Assembly: GCF_001311175.1 (NCBI RefSeq)
Contig: NZ_BBAI01000020.1
Location: forward strand, 1-45,355
Source: Lacticaseibacillus pantheris DSM 15945 = JCM 12539 = NBRC 106106
Lineage (GTDB): Bacteria > Bacillota > Bacilli > Lactobacillales > Lactobacillaceae
Length of the DNA: 45,355 nt
Direction of reading: 5' to 3'
Part shown: positions 1-7,230 of the stretch, one piece after another
Layout of the letters: the number at the start of each line of letters is the position of its first letter
How positions within the stretch are numbered: position 1 is the stretch's first letter
Translations under genes and position numbers: made by a program
Notes under the pieces: generated by a model
What the model was told of the DNA's origin: nothing
Databases searched by the model: none
Seen by the model: only the letters and a program-made list of their open reading frames with translations

Positions 1-411
1 GTCTCCGGCACGCGGGTACTGCTTGGCGGCATCATGAGCTGGGCTAACCGCAGTGATGTGGAGATTCTGGCGACGACCAGTGTGCCGTCAGTAAGCTCTG
101 GCTCGACCTACACGGTTCAGTCGGGTGATAGTTGGTGGTCGATTGCTTACAAATATGGCATGAGCATGTATACTTTGGCTTCTAAGAACGGCAAGACTAT
201 CAACAGTGTTATTCATCCCGGAGACGTTCTCCGAGTATCTGGCACAAGCTATTCAAGCGTAGCAAGCCACACGTACTACACAGTCCGCTCTGGTGATAGC
301 TTCTGGAGTATTGCCAGCAAGTACGGCATCAGTATTTACACACTGGCAGCCAACAACGGCAAATCAATCTATAGCCTGATCTATCCCGGCGAAAGTCTGT
401 ATATCCGGTAA
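1..411 (+). CDS. LysM-domain cell-wall protein, C-terminal part (5' end outside window)
   Basis: The reading frame is open from base 1 and runs through an ATG at 34, so the gene almost surely starts upstream. Two LysM peptidoglycan-binding repeats are visible, each beginning YTV-SGDS or YYTV-SGDS and ending in a PG(D/E)-L motif, at about residues 27-72 and 82-125 counted from the ATG at 34. Such tandem LysM modules usually sit at the C-terminus of secreted lysozymes or phage endolysins and hold the enzyme on the cell wall; the catalytic part is not in view. A strong terminator follows immediately. The neighbouring toxin-antitoxin cassette and broken HTH gene make a phage endolysin plausible, but a host muramidase is equally possible from this fragment. 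Confidence 0.8.
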   Translation, partial: VSGTRVLLGGIMSWANRSDVEILATTSVPSVSSGSTYTVQSGDSWWSIAYKYGMSMYTLASKNGKTINSVIHPGDVLRVSGTSYSSVASHTYYTVRSGDSFWSIASKYGISIYTLAANNGKSIYSLIYPGESLYIR

Positions 412-412
412 C

Positions 413-452
413 AAAAAGTCCTCTGCTCGCTAACGCGGGTGGAGGACTTTTT
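413..452 (+). terminator. Rho-independent terminator after the LysM gene
   Basis: Stem AAAAAGTCCTC (413-423) with GAGGACTTTTT (442-452) around an 18-base loop; the A/T ends let it work in both directions. Confidence 0.85.
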
Positions 453-484
453 GTGATGTTGCAAATTTAGTGGTGAACAAAGTT

Positions 485-523
485 AACAAATTTGTTTACA
501 ATCAGTCAAAAGTGTTGTATTAC
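485..523 (+). promoter_or_regulatory. Candidate promoter and operator of the hicAB cassette
   Basis: TTTACA (495-500), a 17-base spacer and TATTAC (518-523) form a plausible promoter. A perfect 12-base palindrome AACAAATTTGTT (485-496) overlaps the -35 box, a position suited to autorepression by HicB, whose C-terminal part looks like a ribbon-helix-helix. Sequence-based inference only. Confidence 0.4.
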
Positions 524-590
524 GAAAATCAGAAGTATATGATGTTGACAGTGACATGGGTGACACTAAATGTGGTGCGGAGGAACTGAC

Positions 591-821
591 GTGAGTCAAA
601 TTGATAAGCTAGAGGTAAAAATAAGACGGAATCCGCGCCAAGTTACGTTTCGAGAAATGAGACGACTTTTAGAAAACTACGGATTTAAAGTTGTAAACGA
701 TACCGGTGGCAGTCACTTTATTGTATATAATCCTAGTCTTGATTACCCGATGAAGCCGCTTCCTGATCACGGGAAGGACCTTAAATCGTATCTTGTCAGA
801 TATTTTTTTAAATGCGATTGA
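591..821 (+). CDS. hicA: HicA-type mRNA interferase toxin
   Basis: A 76-residue protein with the HicA pattern: a basic N-terminal helix (KIRRNPRQVTFREMRRLL), then YGFK, then GGSHFIVY carrying the conserved catalytic Gly-Ser-His, and a final PDHGKDLKSYLVRYFF. HicA toxins are small double-stranded-RNA-binding-fold ribonucleases that cut mRNA. I chose GTG at 591 because CGGAGGAA lies 7-13 bases upstream; an ATG-equivalent farther up would add residues unlike the family. The hicB antitoxin follows after 46 bases. The region is much more AT-rich than the chromosome around it, which suggests recent transfer. Confidence 0.85.
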   Translation: MSQIDKLEVKIRRNPRQVTFREMRRLLENYGFKVVNDTGGSHFIVYNPSLDYPMKPLPDHGKDLKSYLVRYFFKCD

Positions 822-867
822 CGATTTGAAGAACTAAATAGTTTTTTTAAATAAGTGGGGGAACATC

Positions 868-1429
868 ATGGAAAACAAAAGCTTAGATTATTATATAAAT
901 TTGAAATACAAAATTGATATCTCACCGATTGATGACGAAGGTGAAAATTACTACAGCGCTTCAATTCCGGAATTGCCAGGTCTTGAGGTTTTTGAAGATA
1001 CTATCGAAGAGGCTTTGACCAGTCTTGAGGATGCTAAAAGGTCTTGGATCGCAGTAGCTTTAAAAAGAAATCTTCCAATACCTGAACCTGTTTTAATGAA
1101 GAAAGAATATTCAGGAAGAATAACGTTACGAACATCAAAAAAACTTGCATAGAGAGCTCGTTATGAATGCTGAACGAGAAAATGTTAGTTTGAATAGTTT
1201 TTTGAATGAGACATTACAAGTGGGACTGACTCAAAAGTCCACTAGTGAGGCGGTTAAGTCCGGCTTGCAAGTTGGTTTGTCAGTTTTTAAGGAAATGTTT
1301 CAAATATCGGCAAGTTTTATAAGCAATACAAGCTTTAACGATAAGGGTATCAAACCACTAAAAATACAAGGACCTATAAAAAAAGGCTACCAAAGTTATA
1401 GAAACAGAAAATACGTATTCAATAAATGA
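868..1429 (+). CDS. hicB: HicB-type antitoxin with long C-terminal tail (frameshifted as read)
   Basis: The N-terminal part (YYINLKYKIDISPIDDEGENYY, then IPELPGLEVFEDTIEEAL) is the HicB partial RNase H fold that blocks HicA. The frame breaks in a run of seven A (1137-1143); removing one A continues into TSKNLHRELVMNAERENVSL, the usual HicB C-terminal DNA-binding segment. A further tail of roughly 60-70 residues then extends beyond the usual end of the family. In toxin-antitoxin-chaperone modules such antitoxin tails are the chaperone-addiction segment, and a SecB-like gene lies 46 bases downstream, so that role is proposed here. As read, translation stops at 1152. The indel may be a sequencing error, a true break, or a slippery tract. 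Confidence 0.8.
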
Positions 1430-1474
1430 CGTGAGTGCTAATGGCGTAACAATGACCGTATTGTGAGGTTAATA

Positions 1475-1931
1475 ATGAGGATAGGTGTAGTAGACATTTC
1501 AATTCAGACACTTGAGTTTAGAACACAGCCATTTTTCAAAGAAGATGATCAAGTTAATGATGCTGGAAAATCAGTTCTGAAAATGGAACCAGCTACTAAT
1601 AACAACATTTTTAAAGAACAAAAAGGGAAAAAGTTTATTAAGGGAACTGTCACAACAGATTATCGGACGCGTGAATTTGTTCTTTCAGGGACAATCGTTG
1701 GCAACTTCTTAGTTTCTGACGAGTTTTATAAGTATGTCGAAGATGAAAGTAATTCTCGAGAGATTACTGAAGAAAATAAAAAAATCGTCTACTGAAATAA
1801 TGAGATTGTTAATTGATAAGTTTAGAGTTTATGTTGGTTTGCTTTCATCTGAGGCACGAGAAATTGCAACTTTTCCGGAGTTGAGCGAGAAACCCACCAT
1901 AGACGGAGATAAAAAAATAATGTCGGCTTGA
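1475..1931 (+). CDS. SecB-like chaperone of the hicAB cassette (frameshifted as read)
   Basis: Start ATG 1475 is preceded by TGAGGT. The frame breaks in another seven-A run (1778-1784); removing one A joins EITEENKK to STEIMRLLIDKFRVYVGLLS and gives about 151 residues. The layout matches SecB/DUF1149-type proteins: N-terminal strand ISIQTLEFRTQPFF, a central sheet (GTVTTDYRTREFVLSGTIVG) and a C-terminal helix pair with a closing FPEL. SecB folds bind unfolded chains. Lying as third gene after hicA-hicB, it resembles the solitary SecB-like chaperones of toxin-antitoxin-chaperone modules such as Rv1957. The assignment rests on pattern and context, as pairwise similarity to SecB is low. Confidence 0.55.
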
Positions 1932-1957
1932 CATTGAAAATAGGCCTCCTACCAGCA

Positions 1958-2293
1958 ATGGCGGGAATTTTAGATAAGTATCTTGAGGCACACAGCCTCA
2001 CACGCTATCGGCTAGCAAAAGATAGCGGCATCAGTCAAACGACCTGGTTTAACTTCAACTCACGGCCGCTAGAACGCTGGACGGTCAAGCAAGTGCGAGC
2101 GCTCGCGGCATGAACTGGCGTGGCATCAAGTACGGCGCTGCGCGAGCTGGAGGAGATTGATCGTGCCTTAGCGGGTATACCAGCAGCTACTAAGTTACGA
2201 AGAGCTGTATACACCGCGTACCACGCGAGCGATGGACTGACTCACTACCTAGCGGTGCGCGACAATGGCGCGGCACTGGGAGCATTCCGGTAA
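1958..2293 (+). pseudogene. Small helix-turn-helix protein interrupted by an in-frame stop
   Basis: From ATG 1958 the protein begins MAGILDKYLEAHSLTRYRLA and has an XRE-like helix-turn-helix (YRLAKDSGISQTTWFNF). A TGA at 2111-2113 stops it after about 51 residues, yet the same frame continues with coherent coding sequence (TGVASSTALRELEEIDRALA ... LAVRDNGAALGAFR) to TAA at 2291-2293, followed at once by a terminator. The whole is about 110 residues. Unlike most breaks in this window it is an in-frame stop rather than an indel, so it could be a genuine nonsense mutation. A TTG at 1928 is an alternative start. The DNA-binding target is unknown; it may be a phage or cassette regulator. Confidence 0.6.
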
Positions 2294-2314
2294 CACAATT
2301 GCATGACTAAGTAA

Positions 2315-2343
2315 CCTCACCCTGATGGGTGGGGCTTTTTTTT
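2315..2343 (+). terminator. Rho-independent terminator after the HTH gene
   Basis: CCTCACCC (2315-2322) pairs with GGGTGGGG (2327-2334) and is followed by eight T (2336-2343). Confidence 0.85.
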
Positions 2344-2350
2344 AATAATT

Positions 2351-2379
2351 TCGACATTTAATTTGAGCGGTGCTATAAT
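2351..2379 (+). promoter_or_regulatory. Strong sigma-A promoter of an intergenic small RNA
   Basis: TCGACA (2351-2356), exactly 17 bases, then a perfect TATAAT (2374-2379). No gene starts within the next 100 bases that has a ribosome site; a terminator lies about 65 bases downstream of the predicted start. Confidence 0.6.
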
Positions 2380-2385
2380 CAAGTC

Positions 2386-2478
2386 GTTCGAACGAGTGTT
2401 TTCACACCTTCCAGCATGTTAACACTTTCGTTCCTACTCCTCTATACTCTTAGCAGAAATGCTAGGGGTATTTTGTTT
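2386..2478 (+). ncRNA. Candidate small RNA of about 90 nt
   Basis: It is bounded by the strong promoter at 2351-2379 and an intrinsic terminator: ATACTCTTAGCA (2444-2455) pairs through two G-U wobbles with TGCTAGGGGTAT (2460-2471), loop GAAA, tail TTTGTTT. A first hairpin pairs AACGAGTGTT with AACACTTTCGTT. No convincing open reading frame lies between. I cannot match it to a named family. Confidence 0.4.
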
Positions 2479-2532
2479 AAAAACATATTATAAAATTGTA
2501 TACGCATTAGTAAAACATGTGTATAATCAGTT

Positions 2533-2750
2533 CAGAGGCGTTGCTAAGACTCCAAATTATCTGTTCAACAACACTGTATGCAAGTTTAGGTACCGTCTAA
2601 CGGGGGTTCTACTTCTTTTGTTCGTTTACGATTTGGTAGATATCAGACAACGCCTGTGGTTTTTATGCTGAAAATGCTTTTAACCACAAATTGCAAAGTC
2701 GGCAACGCCTCTTGGGGACTTCTCTACTGCACGTGGGAAGTCTCTTTTTA
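2533..2750 (+). ncRNA. Candidate structured RNA with alternative pairings
   Basis: GAGGCGTTGC (2535-2544) can pair perfectly with GCAACGCCTC (2702-2711), or nearly perfectly with CAACGCCTGTG (2648-2658), so two folds exclude each other. An intrinsic terminator follows: GGGACTTC (2715-2722) with GAAGTCTC (2737-2744), then TTTTT. A TATAAT at 2522-2527 lies directly upstream, although its -35 box is poor. The only overlapping reading frame (2459-2671) has no ribosome site or recognisable protein character. Family unknown; not the tmRNA, SRP or RNase P sequence as far as I can tell. Confidence 0.35.
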
Positions 2751-2963
2751 TTGATTGGATCTTTAATTTGGTGTAATCTTTGTTTGTGGTCAGGGCGTAG
2801 CCACATATTCGGTCATGGTAGTATAATGCACCCCTCACAAACCACTCCCCAATGGTAAATATTACCCAAACAACGTCACTCAATTTATGCGCCCATACAT
2901 ATTTGTGTATGGTTTAATTTAGCGCTTGGTAGTATTAATTAAGCGAGGCTGTACTAATTAAAA

Positions 2964-2998
2964 ATAGCGATACCGATATAGTCGGCGTCGCTGTTTTT
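2964..2998 (+). terminator. Probable intrinsic terminator in the gene-free stretch
   Basis: AGCGA (2966-2970) with TCGCT (2988-2992), extended by CCGA/TCGG, then TTTTT. A separate hairpin CCATACA/TGTATGG lies at about 2893-2911. I see no gene between 2751 and 3093. Confidence 0.55.
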
Positions 2999-3093
2999 GT
3001 GTAATCTCCATACAAAAGAAACGAGCTTTAGGGGGCAGTCGATTGGGCCACTTTTCCTGTGGATAACTAGGCAGGGCGGAGTAAATACGGAAC

Positions 3094-3146
3094 AAGGACG
3101 TACAAAGTGCCATTTTGCGGCACTTGTACGTCCTTTTCGCTTTTAT
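3094..3146 (+). terminator. Long hairpin just upstream of comGC
   Basis: AAGGACGTACAAAGTGCC (3094-3111) pairs almost perfectly with GGCACTTGTACGTCCTT (3119-3135); the tail is T-rich (TTTTCGCTTTTATT). It would insulate comGC from upstream transcription, and with no promoter clearly visible between it and 3171 the source of comGC transcription is unclear. Confidence 0.6.
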
Positions 3147-3170
3147 TCAAACATTGGGGGGAGTTATTAA

Positions 3171-3511
3171 ATGCAAGTAAAATTAAAGCGTCAGCGTAAG
3201 GGATTTACGCTCATTGAGGTGTTGGCAGCGCTAGCGTGATTGTAATTTTGACGATTACGTTGATTGCGACCGTTAAGGGGCAAATGGACCACGCGGAAAC
3301 CAAGAATGTTGCAACAATCGTGCGGAGTGTTAACGCGCAGTTGGCGGTGCAAACACCCGACTTGGAGAATGCTGGGGGTCTTAATTCACTAGGCGAGTTG
3401 CGGGACCAGGGTTTAATTAGTGCTGCTCAATACACGCAACTAGTGGATGCAGGTGTCAAAGTTGCGCAGACGGGTACTGACGTGGCTTTGAAGGCGCCGG
3501 CTGGTAAGTAG
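3171..3511 (+). CDS. comGC: Competence major pseudopilin ComGC (frameshifted as read)
   Basis: ATG 3171 is preceded by GGGGGGAG. The N-terminus MQVKLKRQRKGFTLIEVLAA is a class 3 prepilin leader, cut before the Phe of GFTLIE by the ComC peptidase, followed by the hydrophobic helix that packs in the pilus core. Near 3236 one base is missing: the first frame stops at TGA 3237, and the rest (VIVILTITLIATVKGQMDHA ... KAPAGK) lies in another frame. ComGC is the main subunit of the DNA-uptake pilus. It heads a tight comGC-GD-GE-GF-GG run, but comGA (ATPase) and comGB (membrane platform), which normally precede it, are not in the 3.1 kb upstream. Confidence 0.85.
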
Positions 3512-3513
3512 AC

Positions 3514-3965
3514 ATGCGGCGACGCCCGGGTTTTACCATGATTGAAGTGTTGATGGTGTTGGTTGTGGTAGCCACACTGGCCGTTTTTACCATTACGGTG
3601 GGACAGCGATGGGAACAGCGACGTGTTGAAGACGCCTTTTTTTTGAGCGTGTGCGGACTGAATGGCAGTATGAACTAGCGGCAGCTAAGGTGAATGGCAA
3701 AGCGGTGGTGGTCAACTGGGATGTACAAAATTATGTCGTCGAATTTTCAAACCCTAAACGGCCGCTGGTTGATACGACGGGCACCGTTCGGGTGGTAATT
3801 CCACGGACATTAGTAATTGGGGGTGGCTCGTTTCATTGGGATATTACCGCGAAAGGCAAAGTTACCCAACCCCATGAAACGATTTTGTCATCGACGGTTG
3901 GACCGCCGCATCGGGTTGCGATAGAAATGGAGTGGGGGCAATTAGATATTGGCACGGTCGATTAG
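3514..3965 (+). CDS. comGD: Competence minor pseudopilin ComGD (frameshifted as read)
   Basis: It starts two bases after the comGC stop. The leader MRRRPGFTMIEVLMVLVVVA is a class 3 prepilin signal followed by one membrane helix. The frame breaks in a run of eight T (3637-3644); one more T joins VEDAFFF to ERVRTEWQYELAAAK and the downstream part with the strand-rich C-terminus. Minor pseudopilins of this operon prime assembly of the competence pilus. The end overlaps comGE by 34 bases. Confidence 0.8.
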
Positions 3966-4267
3966 CTGGTTCATTATTAGTGGAACACATCGCTGCCATT
4001 ATGGTAATTGCTATGTGTGCACTTATGGTATCCGTGGTTGCACGAACGCACCGTGAGTTTGTACTAATCCCCCGGGATAGGGCGATGGCTGGCCGGGCGG
4101 CGATCAATTGCCTACGGGGTCATGCCGCAAATGGATTGATGAAGGAACGGAGTCAGTTGGGTATCGCGTACTATCAGGCAACGATACTAAATGACCATCA
4201 GGTGAAGGTGCAAAAGGATGGTACGACGGAGACGTGGACGTTTACGTATGGGCTTCACAATGGTTGA
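3932..4267 (+). CDS. comGE: Competence minor pseudopilin ComGE-like
   Basis: GTG 3932 lies within the end of comGD, with an AATGGAG ribosome site just upstream. The N-terminus GRLAGSLLVEHIAAIMVIAM looks like a divergent pilin segment: short basic leader, a Glu five residues after Gly, then a hydrophobic helix. The rest is short and variable, as usual for ComGE. The name comes mainly from position between comGD and comGF, since sequence conservation of this subunit is weak. 111 residues, intact. Confidence 0.65.
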   Translation: MGAIRYWHGRLAGSLLVEHIAAIMVIAMCALMVSVVARTHREFVLIPRDRAMAGRAAINCLRGHAANGLMKERSQLGIAYYQATILNDHQVKVQKDGTTETWTFTYGLHNG

Positions 4268-4679
4268 ATGCTTGGCGGCTTTGGCAGTTCTGGCTGCGAC
4301 GGTTTGTCTGTGGTCGCCACTAGTTCAAATTGCCAGCCACATGACGACCAAAGATGAAGAGATGGTTGAGCTACAAGCGGCACAACGGCAATTAGAACGC
4401 TATTGCACTGGGGGCAGTGTATCTGGTGAGGGGAACGACACCCTGGTGTTAGTGGATCAGGATGGGGTCAGAAGAACGATTGCACAGTATCATTCTCAAG
4501 CTAACGGGAACATTCTGCGGGTAGAAACCGATAACGGTGGCTACGTGCCGATATTAATGCACGCCCGCAAGTTACTCATTGATACTTTGGCAGACAATAC
4601 CTGGGTCTATAAGGTGACCATGGACGATGGACTAACTTTTAGGGGGGTGTTGACCAATGGGCAGACGACATCAAGGTAG
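4218..4679 (+). CDS. comGF: Competence minor pseudopilin ComGF
   Basis: ATG 4218 overlaps comGE by 50 bases, following CAAAAGG. The leader RRRRGRLRMGFTMVECLAAL has the class 3 cleavage site G-FTMVE and a membrane helix. The C-terminal part (LMHARKLLIDTLADNTWVYK ... GLTFRGVL) is strand-rich as in ComGF. Intact at 153 residues and overlapping comGG by 23 bases, which indicates translational coupling across the operon. Confidence 0.75.
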   Translation: MVRRRRGRLRMGFTMVECLAALAVLAATVCLWSPLVQIASHMTTKDEEMVELQAAQRQLERYCTGGSVSGEGNDTLVLVDQDGVRRTIAQYHSQANGNILRVETDNGGYVPILMHARKLLIDTLADNTWVYKVTMDDGLTFRGVLTNGQTTSR

Positions 4680-4884
4680 CGTGTTAGCGAGTGCACTACT
4701 AATCTTGTTGGTAATCGGTGCGATGACTTTTTGGATGGTGCCGCAAATGTTGCGTTGGCGCACACAATACGAGTTAGAGGAGCGTGCCAACCGTAACGCG
4801 TTAAATAATTGGGTTCGGCTGGATAAAGTTACAGAATCGTCAAAACGTGGCGCTATCACGGAAAAACAGCCATTGGGGCAATGA
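4657..4884 (+). CDS. comGG: Competence pseudopilin-like protein ComGG (short)
   Basis: Last pilin-like gene of the run. It starts at ATG 4657 inside comGF. MGRRHQGSVLASALLILLVI shows a basic N-terminus and one membrane helix but lacks the F-T-x-x-E motif, as is common in ComGG. At 75 residues it is shorter than many homologues, so a truncated end cannot be excluded; no continuing frame after 4884 is obvious. Assignment is by position. About 130 bases without a gene follow, with an inverted repeat CGGTAA/TTACCG near 4967-4999. Confidence 0.6.
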   Translation: MGRRHQGSVLASALLILLVIGAMTFWMVPQMLRWRTQYELEERANRNALNNWVRLDKVTESSKRGAITEKQPLGQ

Positions 4885-5011
4885 AAGTTTGTCTTGGTAT
4901 TAGTAAGCGCTAATGTCAACATTACGGAAATAACGCCGTGATAGCCTTGAAAACCACGTCCTACACCGGTAAGATTAGTGTAGTAAATTTACCGATAGGG
5001 AGTGTGTCTGA

Positions 5012-6031
5012 GTGGCCAATGAGCACATGGAAGAACTGTACAATGCGATGAGCATGGCCAGTTCCACATTACAACGGAATATCGACGGTTCAATGTTAAC
5101 GGCGCTGACTGAGGTGGCTGAGGACTTACATGCTGGAGATATCCACCATGAGGACGGTCTTCCAGATGCTGAAACGACGGCCCGCCTACAGGAACTATTG
5201 TCGCCACTATGGGCGGAGCAATATCAACCAGAAGAAATACGGCAGGCTATCCAGCTAGTATTAGTGAAAGTTATGCAGTTTGACGCCACTGAACCCAACA
5301 AGCAGGTTACACCTGATGCGTTGGCAACCCTGGCTACTTACCTAACCACACTCATGCTGCCACAACAGCCACAGGAACTTGCCGTAGCTGACTTGGCAGT
5401 GGGCACAGGTAACCTGCTCTTTGCAGTGATTAATGCGTTGCAGGAACAGACCGGAGCGCGCGTTCACGGATATGGTGTGGATAATGATGAGGATGTACTG
5501 GCGTTAGCAGGCGTGAGCGCCACTCTCCAGGGGACTGATGTTGATTTGTACCATCAGGATGCGCTGGATACACTAGTGTTTGGTCAAGTGGACGTTGTGG
5601 TGTCAGATTTACCCGTGGGTTATTATCCGCTGGATGAACGCGCTGCAGGATTTGAACTGGCGGCCAAGTCTGGTCATTCATATGCCCATCACTTGCTCAT
5701 TGAACAGGCATTGCGGCAGTTAAAGCCGGGGGGACTAGGGATGTTCTACGTTCCGGCGAACGTCTTCAAAACGGATGAGTCGGCAACATTGACTCAGTGG
5801 CTGACTAAGCACGCCTTTTTCCAAGGCTTGTTGACGTTGCCAGAGTCTATGTTTAGTAGTCCGGATGCCCAAAAGTCCTTGCTTTTCCTACAGAAACCTG
5901 GGGCTGGAGCACGGCAAGCAACCCAAGTGTTGTTGGGTGAATTTCCGCAACTTGATAATTCAGAAGGGCTTAAACAGTTCGTCAGTGCAGTGCAGTCGTG
6001 GTACCAAGCAAACATTCAACTAGGAGACTAA
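5012..6031 (+). CDS. YtxK-like class I SAM-dependent methyltransferase
   Basis: GTG 5012 follows TAGGGAG at 4996-5002. The protein of 339 residues has a SAM-binding motif I (ADLAVGTGNLLFAV, around residue 130), motif (VSDLPVGYYP, around residue 195) in the place of the NPPY-type catalytic motif of N6-adenine methylases, and a C-terminal Rossmann part (GGLGMFYVPANVFKT). Firmicutes carry this gene between the comG operon and ackA; its substrate is not firmly known and it lacks a recognition domain, so it need not be a DNA methylase. ackA starts six bases after its stop, so the two are probably co-transcribed. Confidence 0.8.
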   Translation: MANEHMEELYNAMSMASSTLQRNIDGSMLTALTEVAEDLHAGDIHHEDGLPDAETTARLQELLSPLWAEQYQPEEIRQAIQLVLVKVMQFDATEPNKQVTPDALATLATYLTTLMLPQQPQELAVADLAVGTGNLLFAVINALQEQTGARVHGYGVDNDEDVLALAGVSATLQGTDVDLYHQDALDTLVFGQVDVVVSDLPVGYYPLDERAAGFELAAKSGHSYAHHLLIEQALRQLKPGGLGMFYVPANVFKTDESATLTQWLTKHAFFQGLLTLPESMFSSPDAQKSLLFLQKPGAGARQATQVLLGEFPQLDNSEGLKQFVSAVQSWYQANIQLGD

Positions 6032-6036
6032 TACCA

Positions 6037-7230
6037 GTGGTTAAAATTCTTGCAGTCAATGCCGGTAGTTCAACGCTTAAGTGGAAATTGTTCGCAATGC
6101 CAGAAGAACGGGTGATTGCCCGTGGACTGGTGGACAATCTGGGTTTACCGGGCACTACCTTCACCGTTAAGTACGGTGATGGTCAGCAACTTGTCGAGGA
6201 AGAAGATATCCAGAGTGTTGACGTGGCCGTGGATAAGTTAATCCACGAGCTGAAACACCTGCACATTATTGAGGACTACCATGAAATTGGCGGTGTTGGT
6301 CACCGGGTCGTTGCTGGTGGGGAGACGTTTAAGGCTTCAAGCGTAATTGGCCCAAAGGAACTGGACCAAATCGAGGCACTGTCTGAACTAGCACCGTTGC
6401 ACAATCCACCTGAAGCAAAGGGCATTCGGGCCTTCATGCAGGTGCTACCAGATACACCAGAGGTGGGGGTTTTCGACACTGCGTACCATACAACTATTCC
6501 CGAGATGAATTACCTGTACAGCATTCCGATGCAGTACTACCGTGATTTTGGCCTCCGGAAGTACGGTGCACACGGAACGAGCATTCGTTACGTGGTGACA
6601 CACACCGCGAAAATGTTGCACAAACCCATGTCTGAATTGAACCTGATTGTCATGCACATGGGTAGTGGTGTTTCGGTGACCGCCGTTAAGAACGGTGCGA
6701 GCTACGACACCTCCATGGGGTACACTCCTGTTTCAGGGGTCACCATGAGTACGCGCAGTGGGGATGTTGATCCTTCACTGGTTGCCATGTTGATGAAGAA
6801 GTTGCAATTAACTGATCCGGATGATGTGATTAAAATTTTGAACACCGAATCCGGCGTCTTTGGAATTTCGGAACTTTCTCCGGATATGCGCAAAGTTGAA
6901 GAGACGCGCACAACGCGGCACCAGTCGCAACTGGCCATCGATATATTTGTGAACCGGATGGTGAAGTACGTGGCCGGCTACATTACCGAGCTGGGCCACG
7001 TTGACGGGTTGGTCTTCACTGCTGGCATGGGTGAAGGAGACGGTGCTATGCGACAACGTATTATTGATGGCTTACGCGTTTTTGGGGTGCGGATGCACGA
7101 GGATCGCAACAATGATGTGCGACCTGAGGACACGGATTTAACCGCTGATGGCTCGACGATGAAAGTACTATTGTTGCCTACCGATGAAGAACTAATGATT
7201 GCGCGGGACGTAATGGAGCTGACTAAATGA
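6037..7230 (+). CDS. ackA: Acetate kinase
   Basis: Reversible transfer of phosphate between acetyl-phosphate and ADP, giving acetate and ATP in the fermentative end of central metabolism. GTG 6037 is preferred because TAGGAGA lies about ten bases upstream and the protein then opens VKILAVNAGSSTLKWKLF, the family N-terminus and acetokinase signature. Also visible are HNPPEAKGI, the VMHMGSGVSVTAV phosphate-binding segment, and VFTAGMGEGDGAMRQRI near the end. 397 residues, normal length, no breaks. It shares ATGA with the next gene. Confidence 0.95.
   Translation: MVKILAVNAGSSTLKWKLFAMPEERVIARGLVDNLGLPGTTFTVKYGDGQQLVEEEDIQSVDVAVDKLIHELKHLHIIEDYHEIGGVGHRVVAGGETFKASSVIGPKELDQIEALSELAPLHNPPEAKGIRAFMQVLPDTPEVGVFDTAYHTTIPEMNYLYSIPMQYYRDFGLRKYGAHGTSIRYVVTHTAKMLHKPMSELNLIVMHMGSGVSVTAVKNGASYDTSMGYTPVSGVTMSTRSGDVDPSLVAMLMKKLQLTDPDDVIKILNTESGVFGISELSPDMRKVEETRTTRHQSQLAIDIFVNRMVKYVAGYITELGHVDGLVFTAGMGEGDGAMRQRIIDGLRVFGVRMHEDRNNDVRPEDTDLTADGSTMKVLLLPTDEELMIARDVMELTK

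Noticed and set aside
1137..1143. Programmed -1 frameshift in hicB
   Set aside because: The downstream frame needs +1 (one base skipped), and there is no stimulatory structure obvious; a surplus A is simpler.
2459..2671. 70-residue hydrophobic frame in the gene-free stretch
   Set aside because: No ribosome site, starts inside a terminator stem, and overlaps the structured RNA candidate.
2680..2883. Minus-strand 67-residue frame
   Set aside because: No ribosome site, no family resemblance, covers the terminator of the RNA candidate.
5012..6031. Restriction-modification methylase
   Set aside because: No target-recognition domain and no restriction gene nearby; its place between comG and ackA is that of the housekeeping YtxK-like protein.
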